NCBI RefSeq assembly: GCF_014647595.1
Contig: NZ_BMPM01000002.1
Span: forward strand, 620,001 to 684,000
Source: Paenarthrobacter histidinolovorans
GTDB lineage: Bacteria; Actinomycetota; Actinomycetes; Actinomycetales; Micrococcaceae
DNA length: 64,000 bases
Direction of reading: 5' to 3'
Positions 31,828-40,926 of the stretch are shown piece by piece. The position numbers were made by a program, and so were the translations under genes. Below the pieces are notes generated by a model, which was not told the DNA's origin, ran no database searches, and was given only the letters and a program-made list of their open reading frames with translations. Each line of letters opens with the position of its first letter. The first letter of the stretch is position 1.

Positions 31828-32277
31828 CTACGCCTTATAGCGTTGCAGCTTTTCCTTTTGCGCAGGCGTGAGCCTCAGGACCCTCCCGGTTGCCTCCGCG
31901 ACGAAGGCCAAGTGCGTGGTTGCCTTGACGCAGTCTTCCAGGGTGACGGGATCCTTGATGACGTAGTGGAGATCGAAGCTGGCCCCTTTGATGGCGCCCA
32001 CCCAGATCTCTACGACGGCCGGGATGTTGCGGTAGTCCAGGGTCCGGACGTAGCGGACCTTATGCTCCACCACCAGGGTCATGGTGCCCTCCTCAACATC
32101 GTTGAAGAGGGCTGCCGGGGGCTCGACGCCGGGAAGCCCCGCACCGCTGGGTGGCCCGAAGGCCGCGATGCGGGCTTCCTCGAGAATGCGCACAATCTGG
32201 ACATTGTTGATATGTCCATAAGCGTCCATGTCACCCCAGCGCATGGGCACCAGGACCTCAATGCGCCGGGGTTCCAC
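31828..32277 (-). CDS. Acyl-CoA thioesterase, hotdog (4HBT) family
   Basis: A 149-residue single hotdog-fold thioesterase that should hydrolyse an acyl-CoA to free acid and CoA. The signature RWGDMDAYGHINNVQIVRILEEAR holds the conserved Asp of the family near residue 18. The GTG start at 32277 is supported by AAAGGAG at 4 nt. It ends inside the last unit of an 18-bp tandem repeat. It lies 23 nt downstream of the ABC exporter pair in the same direction and may share its transcript. Chain-length preference cannot be told. Confidence 0.9.
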   Translation of the reverse strand: MEPRRIEVLVPMRWGDMDAYGHINNVQIVRILEEARIAAFGPPSGAGLPGVEPPAALFNDVEEGTMTLVVEHKVRYVRTLDYRNIPAVVEIWVGAIKGASFDLHYVIKDPVTLEDCVKATTHLAFVAEATGRVLRLTPAQKEKLQRYKA

Positions 32278-32300
32278 GGACTCCTTTGGTTGCTGCGTAC

Positions 32301-34379
32301 TCAGCTGTGCACCGCCGTCGAATCATCCACAGCAGTCTCTTCCTCGCCGGCGAACTGGGACATGTACAGGCGGTAGTAGGCGCCTTCGAGGGCAAGAAGC
32401 TGGGTGTGGTTGCCCTGCTCCACGATCTGGCCGTTCTCCATCACGAGGATGGTATCGGCGTCGCGGATGGTGGACAGCCGGTGGGCGATAACGAAGCTGG
32501 TCCGGTCCGTGCGGAGTGCTGCCATGGCCTTCTGCAGCAGCAGTTCCGTACGGGTGTCCACCGAACTGGTGGCTTCGTCCAGGATCAGCAGGGAAGGATC
32601 GGACACGAATGCGCGGGCGATGGTGATGAGCTGCTTTTCACCGGCGCTGACGTTATTGCCTTCTTCATCGATGATCGTCTGGTAGCCATCCGGCAGGGCA
32701 CGGACGAAGCGGTCCACGTACGTGGCCTTCGCCGCTTCCATGATCTGCTCTTCGGTGGCATCGAGCTTGCCGTATTTGATGTTGTCGTAGATGGTCCCGC
32801 CGAAGAGCCAGGCATCCTGCAGCACCATGCCCACCTTGGACCGGAGCTCGGAACGGGTGAGGTCCTTGATATCCACGCCATCCAGGGTGATCCGGCCGGA
32901 ATTGAGCTCGTAGAAACGCATCACCAGATTCACCAGGGTGGTCTTGCCGGCGCCTGTGGGTCCAACAATTGCCACGGTGTGGCCCGGCTCGGCGCTGAAG
33001 GACAGATCCTCAATAAGTGGCTTGTCCTCCACGTAGCTGAACGAGACGTGCTCGAACTCCACGTGACCGTCGGTCTTCGCCGGAAGGTGGCGCGTACCGT
33101 TCTCTTCAACCTCTTCATCAGCGTCCAGGAATTCGAAGACCCGCTCAGCCGAAGCGACACCGGACTGCAGCATGTTGGCCATGCCGGCGATCTGGCCCAG
33201 CGGCTGGGTGAACTCGCGTGAGTACTGGATGAAGGCAGTGGCATCGCCAAGGCTCATGGACCCCGAAGCAACCCGCAGGCCACCCACCACAGCGATCCCG
33301 ACATAGGACAGGTAGGACACGAAGTTCATGGCCGGGAAGATCACGCCCGAGACGAACTGGGCGCCGAAGGATGCCTTGTAGAGTTCCTCGTTCTTCTCGT
33401 CAAAGCGCGTCAGCATGTCGGCATCGCGACCGAACACCTTCACCAGGTCATGGCCGGAGAACGATTCCTCGATCTGGCCGTTCAAAGCGCCTGTGTTCTT
33501 CCACTGCGCTGCGAAGAGCTTCTGGCTGCGGGCACCGATGACTCCGGCGACAACACCGGAAAGCGGCAGTGCGATCAACGCGATAAGCGCCAGCTCCCAG
33601 GACACGATGAACATCATCACTGTGATGCCCAGGACCGTAAGGACGGAGCTGACCAATTGGGAGAACGCCTGCTGGAGACCTTGCTGGACGTTGTCGACGT
33701 CGTTGGTCACACGGGATAGGATGTCGCCGCGTTGGCGGGTGTCGAAGTAGTTCAGCGGAAGCCGGTTGAGCTTGGCCTGGACATCGTTGCGCAGTTTCTT
33801 GATGACCCGCATGACGATCCGGTTGAGCAACCAGCCCTGTGCCCACAGGAAGATGTTGGCCACGAAGTACATGAGCAGCACTATCGAAATCAGGAACGTC
33901 AGCTTGGAGAAGTTGATCCCGTTGGTGAGTTCCATCTTGGAGACCATGTCGGCAAAGTTTCCTTGGCCTTGCTGCCGCATGAGCTCAACGAACTGTTCCT
34001 GCGATACCCCGGGCGGGATCTGCTTGCCCATGACTCCACCGAAGATGACGTCCATGGCGCTGCCCAGAACCTTGGGCGCGATCACGTTGAGGACCACGGA
34101 AACAATCACGAGGCCGATCACGATGAACACGCCAATGCGCTCGGGCTTCAGCAGGCCCATGAGCCGCTTGGCTGAAGGCCAGAACTCCTTGGCCTTCTTT
34201 GCAGGCACATCCCCGAACATGCCGCCATCGGCCTCGGACGGGACGTACTCCTCCTCTACGAAGTCGTCGTCGTCCAGTGCTTCCGTTGCTACCTCTGCCG
34301 CGGCGGCTGCCTTGGCATCCTTCGCGGCTTCGGCCTTGGCAGCCCAGCCACGCTTCTTCTGCTGGTTCTGCTCGCTCAT
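32301..34379 (-). CDS. ABC exporter half-transporter with consensus catalytic site
   Basis: A 692-residue ABC exporter: an Ala/Lys/Glu-rich cytoplasmic N-terminus (about 1-60), six membrane segments (about 80-400) and an ATPase domain (about 445-680). Walker A is GPTGAGKTTLVN and Walker B LLILDEATSS with the catalytic Glu. The signature is NVSAGEKQ in place of LSGGQ. This is the TM288-like half of a heterodimer; its partner starts upstream and overlaps by 4 nt (34376-34379). Substrate probably drugs or lipids. The long external insertion near GGVMGKQIPPGVSQEQF (about 115-150) is notable. Confidence 0.95.
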   Translation of the reverse strand: MSEQNQQKKRGWAAKAEAAKDAKAAAAAEVATEALDDDDFVEEEYVPSEADGGMFGDVPAKKAKEFWPSAKRLMGLLKPERIGVFIVIGLVIVSVVLNVIAPKVLGSAMDVIFGGVMGKQIPPGVSQEQFVELMRQQGQGNFADMVSKMELTNGINFSKLTFLISIVLLMYFVANIFLWAQGWLLNRIVMRVIKKLRNDVQAKLNRLPLNYFDTRQRGDILSRVTNDVDNVQQGLQQAFSQLVSSVLTVLGITVMMFIVSWELALIALIALPLSGVVAGVIGARSQKLFAAQWKNTGALNGQIEESFSGHDLVKVFGRDADMLTRFDEKNEELYKASFGAQFVSGVIFPAMNFVSYLSYVGIAVVGGLRVASGSMSLGDATAFIQYSREFTQPLGQIAGMANMLQSGVASAERVFEFLDADEEVEENGTRHLPAKTDGHVEFEHVSFSYVEDKPLIEDLSFSAEPGHTVAIVGPTGAGKTTLVNLVMRFYELNSGRITLDGVDIKDLTRSELRSKVGMVLQDAWLFGGTIYDNIKYGKLDATEEQIMEAAKATYVDRFVRALPDGYQTIIDEEGNNVSAGEKQLITIARAFVSDPSLLILDEATSSVDTRTELLLQKAMAALRTDRTSFVIAHRLSTIRDADTILVMENGQIVEQGNHTQLLALEGAYYRLYMSQFAGEEETAVDDSTAVHS

Positions 34380-36115
34380 GCCACTTCCTCCACACTCAGC
34401 TGGGATTCGACGATTTCCTGGTACGTCGGTGACGTCTCCAGCAGTTCGTCATGCGTTCCCCGGTCAACAATGCGGCCGTTGTCCAGGACAAGGATTTCGT
34501 CAGCGTCCGCAATGGTGGAGACACGCTGGGCCACGATGATCACCGTGGCGTCCTTGGTCTTTCCTTTCAGGGCCTTCCGGAGCCTGGCATCGGTAGCCAC
34601 ATCCAGTGCCGAGAAGGAATCGTCAAACAAGTACACGTTCGGTTTGGTCACCAGGGCCCTGGCGATGGAAAGCCGCTGGCGCTGTCCACCAGAGACGTTG
34701 GTGCCTCCCTGTGCGATCCTGCGGTTAAGCCCGGAGGACTTCTCCTCCACGAAGCCCTTGGCCTGCGCCGTCTCCAGGGCCTCCCACAGTTCCTCATCCG
34801 TGGCATCCGGCTTGCCGAAGCGCAGGTTGTGCTCGATGGTTCCGGAGAACAGGTATGGCTTCTGGGGTACCGCCGACACACGGCTGGTGATCTCAGAGGC
34901 GTCCATCTCGGTGACAGGAACGCCGTCGAGCAGGACCTCACCGGAGGCGACGTCGTAAAGCCGCGGCAGCAGGGAGACCAGGGTGGTCTTGCCCGCACCG
35001 GTGGAACCAATGATGGCCAGGGTCTTGCCGGGCTCCGCCGTGAAGGAGATGTTGCTCAGGACAGGCGCCTCAGCACCCGGGTACTTGAATGTGACGTCGC
35101 GGAACTCGACGCGACCCCTTTTTTCTGCCGGCACCACGGGCGAAGAGGGGTTGTGGATGGACGGCTCGACGTCGAGGACCTCGCCAATGCGGTCTGCACA
35201 GACGGAAGCGCGCGGAATCATCATGGCCATGAAGGTTCCCATCATGACGGCCATCAGAATCTGCAGCAGGTACTGCAGGAAGGCCGTCAGGGCACCCACC
35301 TGCATGTCGCCGGAATCAACGCGTTGGCCACCGAACCAGAGCACCGCCGCAGTGGACAGGTGCAGGATCATGCCGATCGCCGGGAACATCAGGACGAAGA
35401 GGTTGCCGATCTTCACGGAGACGGCGGTGAGGTCCTGGTTGGCATCGCCGAAACGCTTGGCCTCGTGGGGTTCACGAACGAACGCCCGGACCACCCGGAT
35501 GCCGATGATCTGCTCGCGCAGTACGCCGTTGATGGCATCGATCTTGGTCTGCATGGAACGGAAGAGCGGCATGAGCCGGACAACGAGATAGCCAACCACG
35601 GCCACCAGGACCGGGACTGAAACCCAGACAAGCCAGGAAAGGCTGAGGTCCTCGCGGAGGGCCATGATGATGCCGCCAACGCACATGATGGGCGTTGAAA
35701 CCATGAAGTTCAGGCCCATCAGCACGAGCATCTGGACTTGCTGGACATCGTTGGTGCCACGGGTGATCAGGGTGGGGGCGCCAAAGCGGTTGACGTCCTG
35801 GGCGGAAAAGCTGCTGACCTGGCGGAACACGCTGCGGCGCAGGTCACGGCCGATGGCCATGGCCACGCGGGCGCCGAAGTACACGGCAATGATGGCGGAA
35901 AGCACCTGCCCAAGGGCGACTGCGAGCATGAGCGCACCGGTTTGCCAGATGAAATCGGTGTCGCCGCGGGAAACTCCCTCATCGATGATTTTGGCGTTCA
36001 GGCTGGGAAGGTAGAGCGTGGCGATGGTGGACGCCAGCTGGAAAATCAGCACAGCCACAATCTGCGGCAAATACGGCTTTGAGTAGCGCCGTATAAGGGT
36101 GACAAGCATGCCCAC
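34376..36115 (-). CDS. ABC exporter half-transporter with degenerate Walker B
   Basis: A 579-residue ABC exporter with six membrane segments (about 15-310) and an ATPase domain (about 335-570). Walker A is GSTGAGKTTLVS and the signature NVSGGQRQ is canonical, but Walker B reads VYLFDDSFS with Asp where the catalytic Glu is expected. The same substitution marks the TM287-type half of asymmetric heterodimeric exporters. Its degenerate Walker site would pair with the odd NVSAGEKQ signature of the partner at 32301, so the dimer should have one active and one regulatory site. First gene of the unit. Confidence 0.95.
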   Translation of the reverse strand: MGMLVTLIRRYSKPYLPQIVAVLIFQLASTIATLYLPSLNAKIIDEGVSRGDTDFIWQTGALMLAVALGQVLSAIIAVYFGARVAMAIGRDLRRSVFRQVSSFSAQDVNRFGAPTLITRGTNDVQQVQMLVLMGLNFMVSTPIMCVGGIIMALREDLSLSWLVWVSVPVLVAVVGYLVVRLMPLFRSMQTKIDAINGVLREQIIGIRVVRAFVREPHEAKRFGDANQDLTAVSVKIGNLFVLMFPAIGMILHLSTAAVLWFGGQRVDSGDMQVGALTAFLQYLLQILMAVMMGTFMAMMIPRASVCADRIGEVLDVEPSIHNPSSPVVPAEKRGRVEFRDVTFKYPGAEAPVLSNISFTAEPGKTLAIIGSTGAGKTTLVSLLPRLYDVASGEVLLDGVPVTEMDASEITSRVSAVPQKPYLFSGTIEHNLRFGKPDATDEELWEALETAQAKGFVEEKSSGLNRRIAQGGTNVSGGQRQRLSIARALVTKPNVYLFDDSFSALDVATDARLRKALKGKTKDATVIIVAQRVSTIADADEILVLDNGRIVDRGTHDELLETSPTYQEIVESQLSVEEVA

Positions 36116-36304
36116 GGGTCCTTAGAAAGAGTGCGTTAATGTGATGTAAAGAAGTTTTGCAGCAGAGGCTGACAGTATTAGCCTCCCCACTCTACGAAAT
36201 CCGTTGCCCGGGCGAAACAACTTCCGGAAAAGATCATCCCTGCGGAGTATTTGTCGTGTCGCGACTGCTCCCGCTGTGGCACAAAACTGCCTGGACACAG
36301 CAAA

Positions 36305-36389
36305 GCGCCGGCGGGAATCCCCAGCCGGCGCCTTCAGCCTTGGCCCTTGTTCACGCCCGGTTCGAGACTCCCCGGCGTTGAACGCCGGG
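36305..36389. terminator. Two hairpins in the 304-nt gap between exporter and DHA2 transporter
   Basis: GCGCCGGC/GCCGGCGC (36305-36312 and 36324-36331) and CCCGGCG/CGCCGGG (36371-36377 and 36383-36389) form 8- and 7-bp stems past the stop of the leftward DHA2 gene (36420). They are the likely terminators. The rest of 36116-36304 is AT-richer and should hold the promoter of the ABC exporter; no gene is seen. Confidence 0.55.
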
Positions 36390-36419
36390 TGCCTCGGACC
36401 AGGGCAGGGTTCTTGCCGT

Positions 36420-38516
36420 TCAGCCTGCGTGCTTGCCGTGTTCCTGCCGGGCTTCAACGCCTTGGAGGAGCAGCAATGCCATGCGTTCCTGCTGCCTGCG
36501 TTCGCGCTTGAGTTCCTTGCGGATCGCGGCAAGTTCCTCAGCGGTGCGGGACTGCTGTTCGGCGATGGTCTGCTGGTCACGCAAGCGGGCCTGCAATTCC
36601 ACGTTGGCACGGCTGAGTTGCAGCTGCTGTTCGGCAAGGACATACTGCGTGCGGGACAGTTGCTCCTGCACTTCCTTGACGTCGGCCGCGGCATTGGGCC
36701 GTTCCTGGGTAAGGATGCGGGCGAACTCGAGGTCAAGGTCGGAGCCGGAATCCCCCGGCCGTACCTCACGCCCGGCCCCTGGAAGGGGACGGCGTGCACC
36801 CAGGGGGCTCGCGGCGTCGTCGGTCTTCACTGCGTCGTCGATTTTCGCGGCGTCGTCGATCTTCACTGCGTCGTCCGCCTTCACTGCATCCATGGACGCA
36901 GTGTCCAGCGACATTCCGGCCTCTCCCGAAGCCGTGGCCACGAGCTCCTTTTCCGGAGCGGCGTCGACCGTACGGCGCAGCGGACGTTCCTTGATGAACA
37001 GCACAGCCAGGAGGGCCACGACGCTGATGATGGCAGAGATCAGGAAGATCTGGGCAGTGGCGTCACCATAGGCAGCCCGCATGATGTCTGCGATGGGAGC
37101 CGGCATATCCGCCAGGTCCATGCTGGCTCCGGAGCCGCCGCCCTGGACGGGGATACCGGCGGCAGCCATGCCTTCAACAGCCAGGTCCTTCACGTGGTTG
37201 GACATGATGGCTCCGAGGACGGAGACGCCGATCGCGCCACCCACCGAGCGGAAGAACGCTACCGAAGCACTTGCGGTTCCAATGTCCTTGGCCTGAACGG
37301 TGTTCTGCACGGCCAGCACCAGGTTCTGCATCAGCATGCCCAGGCCCAGGCCGAACACGCCTGTGTAAATAGCCACGATCCAGAGTTCGGTGGTGTGGTC
37401 CATGGTTCCTGCGAACGCAAGCCCACCGATAAGGAGAACCGAGCCTGCAATGAGGAACCTCTTCCACTTCCCGAAGCGGCTGATCAGGATGCCCGATGCC
37501 ACCGAACCGATGAGGTTGCCGGCGATCATGGGAAGCGTCAGCAGGCCAGCCTCGGTGGGCGTGGCTCCACGGGCCACCTGGAAGTACTGCCCCAGGAAGG
37601 TGGAGGAACCGAACATGGCGATACCCACTGCAACGGAAGCAACGATCGCCAACGCGGTGGTGCGCTCGGAGATGATCTTGAGCGGAATGATCGGCTGGGC
37701 AACCTTGGTCTCCACGAAGACCAGGAGGGCCAGGAGTGCTACGCCGCCGCCGACCATGAGTGCCGACTGCCAGGAAACCCAGTCGTAGTACTCCGGGTTA
37801 CCGGCAAAGGAGACCCAGATCAGGAGCAGGCTCACACCGGAGGTCAGCAGAATGGAACCGAGCCAGTCGATCTTGGCGGGGCGCTTGATGTGCTGGATCT
37901 TCAGGGTGATCTGGAGCAGGATCAGCGCAACGACGGCGAGGGGAACGCAAACGAAGAACGTCCAGCGCCAGCCGAGCGGGCTGTCCACGATGAAGCCACC
38001 CAGCAGCGGTCCTCCGGCAGTTCCCACGGCCATGACAGCACCCATGTAACCGGAGTACTTTCCGCGGTCACGGGGCGGGATCATGGATCCGATGATCGCC
38101 TGCGCCAGGGCCGTGAGGCCACCCATGGCGATGCCTTGGATAACGCGTGCGGTCAGCAGCAGTGGGATGGTTTCGGACAGGCCCGCCATGACCGAGCCGG
38201 CCACGAAGATGATGATGCTCAGCTGGACCAGGAGCTTCTTGTCGAAGAGGTCCGCGAGCTTGCCCCAGATGGGCGTGGTGGCCGCGTTCGCCAGCAGTGC
38301 GGCCGTGATGACCCAGGCGAAGTCGGTCTGGGTGCCCTTGAGCTCGGACATGATGGTGGGAAGTGCGTTGGCGACAATCGTGCTGCTGAGGATCGCCGTG
38401 AAGAAGGCCGCGAGGAGGCCGGTGAGGGCTTCCATGATCTGACGGTGGGTCATGGGCGCGGCAGCCTTGGCTGCGGCGTCCACCGCCTGCGGGTGTTGTG
38501 GTGCTGCTGTAGCCAT
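36420..38516 (-). CDS. DHA2 family MFS drug transporter with long cytoplasmic coiled-coil tail
   Basis: A 698-residue transporter. Residues about 22-530 form a 14-segment major facilitator of the drug:proton antiporter-2 family (PTIMSELKGTQTDFAWVITA, LADLFDKK, RVIQGIAMGG, GPLLGGF motif C-like). After the last membrane segment (about 530) there is an unusual 165-residue cytoplasmic extension. It contains an acidic linker with four 6-residue repeats (DDAVKI type, encoded at 36814-36885), a Gly/Pro/Arg patch and a Gln/Glu/Arg-rich coiled coil (about 615-695). It lies 10 nt after a MarR gene, so it is probably induced by the MarR ligand. Such tails are rare in the family; the coiled coil may oligomerise or tether the pump. 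Confidence 0.93.
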   Translation of the reverse strand: MATAAPQHPQAVDAAAKAAAPMTHRQIMEALTGLLAAFFTAILSSTIVANALPTIMSELKGTQTDFAWVITAALLANAATTPIWGKLADLFDKKLLVQLSIIIFVAGSVMAGLSETIPLLLTARVIQGIAMGGLTALAQAIIGSMIPPRDRGKYSGYMGAVMAVGTAGGPLLGGFIVDSPLGWRWTFFVCVPLAVVALILLQITLKIQHIKRPAKIDWLGSILLTSGVSLLLIWVSFAGNPEYYDWVSWQSALMVGGGVALLALLVFVETKVAQPIIPLKIISERTTALAIVASVAVGIAMFGSSTFLGQYFQVARGATPTEAGLLTLPMIAGNLIGSVASGILISRFGKWKRFLIAGSVLLIGGLAFAGTMDHTTELWIVAIYTGVFGLGLGMLMQNLVLAVQNTVQAKDIGTASASVAFFRSVGGAIGVSVLGAIMSNHVKDLAVEGMAAAGIPVQGGGSGASMDLADMPAPIADIMRAAYGDATAQIFLISAIISVVALLAVLFIKERPLRRTVDAAPEKELVATASGEAGMSLDTASMDAVKADDAVKIDDAAKIDDAVKTDDAASPLGARRPLPGAGREVRPGDSGSDLDLEFARILTQERPNAAADVKEVQEQLSRTQYVLAEQQLQLSRANVELQARLRDQQTIAEQQSRTAEELAAIRKELKRERRQQERMALLLLQGVEARQEHGKHAG
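36814..36885. repeat. Four 18-bp in-frame repeats in the transporter tail
   Basis: Units at 36814-36831, 36832-36849, 36850-36867 and 36868-36885 share the start GCGTCGTC and encode DDAVK/DDAAK hexapeptides. Copy number could vary by slippage without a frameshift. Confidence 0.82.
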
Positions 38517-38526
38517 GCGTGGGCTC

Positions 38527-39009
38527 CTAAGCTGTCTGGTCTGTTGTGGTGGAGCCGGCCGCCGTTGCCCGGATTGAATCCTTGAGGGATTCGGTGAGTT
38601 TGTTGATGACCTGGGAGGCCTCGAGGGCGTCCGCCTCGCTCCAATCCGCCAGGTAATCCCGCAGTCTCACGCTGCGTTGCTCTTCGAATTCGTGCAGCTT
38701 GGCCGTACCCCGTTCGGTCAGGGCCAGGAGTTGCGCCCTGCCGTCGGCCGGGTCCGGCCGCCTGGTGACGAAGCCGAGTTCCTCCAGCTCCGCGACGTGG
38801 CGGCTCAGCACCGGCGCGCTGACGCCAAGGCGCGCGGCCAGGTGCGTGGCACGGGTCTCCCCCTCGCCAATGAACCTCATGACCCCCTGGACCGCCATTC
38901 CGACGTCGGGAACGCGGGCCATGTGCGCGGTCACCACGCAGCGCAGAGTCCGCTGCAGGTCAAAGATCTGATGCACAAGATCGGTTGCTGTGGCAGAACC
39001 GACAGACAT
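38527..39009 (-). CDS. MarR family transcriptional regulator
   Basis: A 160-residue winged-helix regulator. The DNA-binding part is ATHLAARLGVSAPVLSRHVAELEELGFVTRRPDPADGR-like (about 60-105, shown here in part: GVSAPVLSRHVAEL), with helical dimerisation segments at both ends. The ATG at 39009 is preferred over an upstream start because AAGGGG lies 9 nt before it and the extra 37 residues look non-coding. It precedes the DHA2 transporter by 10 nt, the usual repressor-pump operon. Paired inverted half-sites at 39028-39070 lie in its promoter, suggesting autoregulation. Confidence 0.92.
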   Translation of the reverse strand: MSVGSATATDLVHQIFDLQRTLRCVVTAHMARVPDVGMAVQGVMRFIGEGETRATHLAARLGVSAPVLSRHVAELEELGFVTRRPDPADGRAQLLALTERGTAKLHEFEEQRSVRLRDYLADWSEADALEASQVINKLTESLKDSIRATAAGSTTTDQTA

Positions 39010-39027
39010 GTAAAACACCCCTTTTTG

Positions 39028-39070
39028 TTTGCCTAAAGCAACTATAACGCAGATTGATTGCTTTGGGAAA
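39028..39070. promoter_or_regulatory. Probable MarR operator and promoter
   Basis: TTTGCCTAAAGCAA (39028-39041) and TTGCTTTGGGAAA (39058-39070) are inverted copies of one another with few mismatches, separated by 16 nt, in the AT-rich stretch directly before the marR start. The outer arms suit binding of two MarR dimers. Confidence 0.5.
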
Positions 39071-39095
39071 CTAAAAGAAGAGGATTCAAGTGGTC

Positions 39096-39156
39096 GTTGC
39101 GGGGCCCGCTCTGCGTCCACCTCACCAGATTTGGGGCGCAGAGCGGGCCTCGCAAC
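39096..39156. other. Long inverted repeat, 20-bp arms
   Basis: The arms 39096-39115 and 39137-39156 are complementary at 19 of 20 positions around a 21-nt loop (key ends GTTGCG and CGCAAC). It sits between marR and the terminator of the ThDP-enzyme gene. It may be a second terminator for that leftward transcript, or the remnant of a small mobile element. Confidence 0.72.
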
Positions 39157-39158
39157 GC

Positions 39159-39196
39159 AGCCAGCCCCCGCACGGTGTTCCGTGCGGGGGCTGGCT
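39159..39196 (-). terminator. Strong terminator of the ureohydrolase/ThDP-enzyme operon
   Basis: A perfect 17-bp stem (39159-39175 with 39180-39196) and a TGTT loop lie 27 nt past the stop at 39223. The U-rich side (TTTT) is on the plus strand, so it could work in both directions. Confidence 0.82.
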
Positions 39197-39222
39197 TTTG
39201 GGCTGTTTAGTCGTCCTGCGTC

Positions 39223-40926
39223 TCAGTCGTCCAGGTGCGTCGGTCCGAACATCTTCAGCAGCGTTTCAACCACGACGACGTTGGGTCCGTCCGCTTCGAA
39301 GGACGCCTTGAGTGCGTCCCCCACTTCCTCGGGGGCGACCCTGCGGGCCGGGACACCGAAGGACTCGGCAAGCTTGACGAAGTCCGGGCGGGCGAGCTCG
39401 GTGGCCGTGGCCTGGCCGAAGGCACCCACCATGTATTCGCGCAGGATCCCGTAGCCGCCGTCGTCCACGATCAGCCAGGTGACCGGGACGTTGTGCTGTT
39501 TGGCGGTAGCGAGTTCGGAGATGGAGTACATGGAGGAACCGTCACCGGAGACAGCCAGCACGCGACTCGGTTTGCCCGTGGTCTCCAACCCGACGGCTCC
39601 GCCGATGGCTGCCGGGAAACCGTAACCGAGGCCACCGGCGCCCTGGGCGGAGTGGAACTGGCCCTGACGGGCGTCCCAGCAGCTCCAGCCCCAGTAGGCA
39701 GAGATGGTCATGTCCCAGAACGTCTGCATGTCGGCCGGAACAGCCTCGCGGATGTCGGCCATGAACTTCAGTTCCTTGGCCAGGTCCTGTGATTCCAGGC
39801 GCGCCTTGACCTTGGCCAGGGATTCCTTGACCACGTCTTCCGGGCTGGTGCCGTGCCATGACCGTTTTGTTGCGTCCGCCGCCCCTGCTGCGGCGAGGGC
39901 TTCATCCAGTGCCGCGAGGGCCTGGCCTGCGTCGGCACGAATGCCCAGGCCTGGCCTGTTGGATTCCAGGACGCGGGGTTCGGCGTCGATCTGGATGATC
40001 CGGCCGCGCGGTTTGAACGTGAAGTAGTTCGACGTCACTTCACCCAAGGATGAGCCGATGACGATCAGGACATCGGCGTCTTCGAGGACATCGGTCATGT
40101 ACCGGTCCTCGATCCAGGACTGCAGGGACAGTTCGTGGGTCCACGGGAACGCACCGTTGCCACCGGGGGTGCAAATGACCGGGGCGCGCAGCTGCTCGGC
40201 AATCGAGAGCAACGACTTTTCAGCCCGGCCACGACGCGTACCGCCGCCGGCGATGATCGCCGGACGTTCCGCCGTCGAAAGCCACTTCACGGCCTCACGA
40301 ACCAGCTCAACGCGCGGCGGGTTGTCGAATGCTTCAGCAAGCGCGTCTTCTACCGGGGGCACCATGATCGGATCCAGCAGGACGTTCTGCGGGATTTCGA
40401 TCCAGACCGGGCCCTGCGGGGAGGAAATCGCTTCGGTCCACGCGTCCTGGATGGCCGACGGGATGCCCGAAGCGTGCTGGATCAGTCGCTGGCTCTTGGT
40501 GACGTTCGCAGCCGAGGCCTTCTGGTCATCGAGCTGGTGGAGCATCCCCTTGCGACGAGCACCCAGGCCGTCCAGCGGAATCTGGCTGGCCACAACCACC
40601 ATGGGAACACCCGTAGCGTACGCCTCCTGGAGACCTGCGAGGGATGTCAGCGCACCCGGACCGGTGGACAGGAACAACACACCCACCTCGCCGGTCGCCC
40701 GGGAGTAACCGTCAGCGGCGAACGCCGAGTTGTTCTCCACACGGGATGACACGAAATGCAGGTTGCCGCGGCCCATGGCGTCAAAGAGGCCCAGCGCGTG
40801 CTGGCCCGGGATACCGAAAACCGTCTTGGCGCCCAGCGCCTCAAGGGTCTCGACGACGAGGTCCCCACCGTTGCGCTGGTTGGTCCCCTTGGTGGGGGCT
40901 GCTGTGCCGGGATCGAAATCGATCAT
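39223..40926 (-). CDS. ThDP-dependent enzyme, acetolactate synthase/2-oxoacid decarboxylase type
   Basis: A 567-residue thiamine-diphosphate enzyme. The pyrimidine-binding domain has the catalytic Glu (E64 in [16 protein letters not shown]), the middle domain contains [12 protein letters not shown], and the cofactor-binding domain has [17 protein letters not shown] and VDDGGYG. It is annotated by family as acetolactate synthase-like, but no small subunit or other ilv gene is nearby. Its ATG overlaps the stop of a ureohydrolase gene by 4 nt. That pairing recalls the arginine transaminase route, where an acetolactate-synthase-like 2-ketoarginine decarboxylase (AruI) yields 4-guanidinobutyraldehyde. 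A decarboxylase role on a guanidino 2-oxoacid is my inference. Confidence 0.95.
   Translation of the reverse strand: MIDFDPGTAAPTKGTNQRNGGDLVVETLEALGAKTVFGIPGQHALGLFDAMGRGNLHFVSSRVENNSAFAADGYSRATGEVGVLFLSTGPGALTSLAGLQEAYATGVPMVVVASQIPLDGLGARRKGMLHQLDDQKASAANVTKSQRLIQHASGIPSAIQDAWTEAISSPQGPVWIEIPQNVLLDPIMVPPVEDALAEAFDNPPRVELVREAVKWLSTAERPAIIAGGGTRRGRAEKSLLSIAEQLRAPVICTPGGNGAFPWTHELSLQSWIEDRYMTDVLEDADVLIVIGSSLGEVTSNYFTFKPRGRIIQIDAEPRVLESNRPGLGIRADAGQALAALDEALAAAGAADATKRSWHGTSPEDVVKESLAKVKARLESQDLAKELKFMADIREAVPADMQTFWDMTISAYWGWSCWDARQGQFHSAQGAGGLGYGFPAAIGGAVGLETTGKPSRVLAVSGDGSSMYSISELATAKQHNVPVTWLIVDDGGYGILREYMVGAFGQATATELARPDFVKLAESFGVPARRVAPEEVGDALKASFEADGPNVVVVETLLKMFGPTHLDD

Noticed and set aside
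36204..38585. 793-codon open frame on the plus strand
   Set aside because: It is antisense to the DHA2 transporter and MarR genes, which have clear families, motifs and ribosome binding sites. Long antisense frames are common at this GC content.
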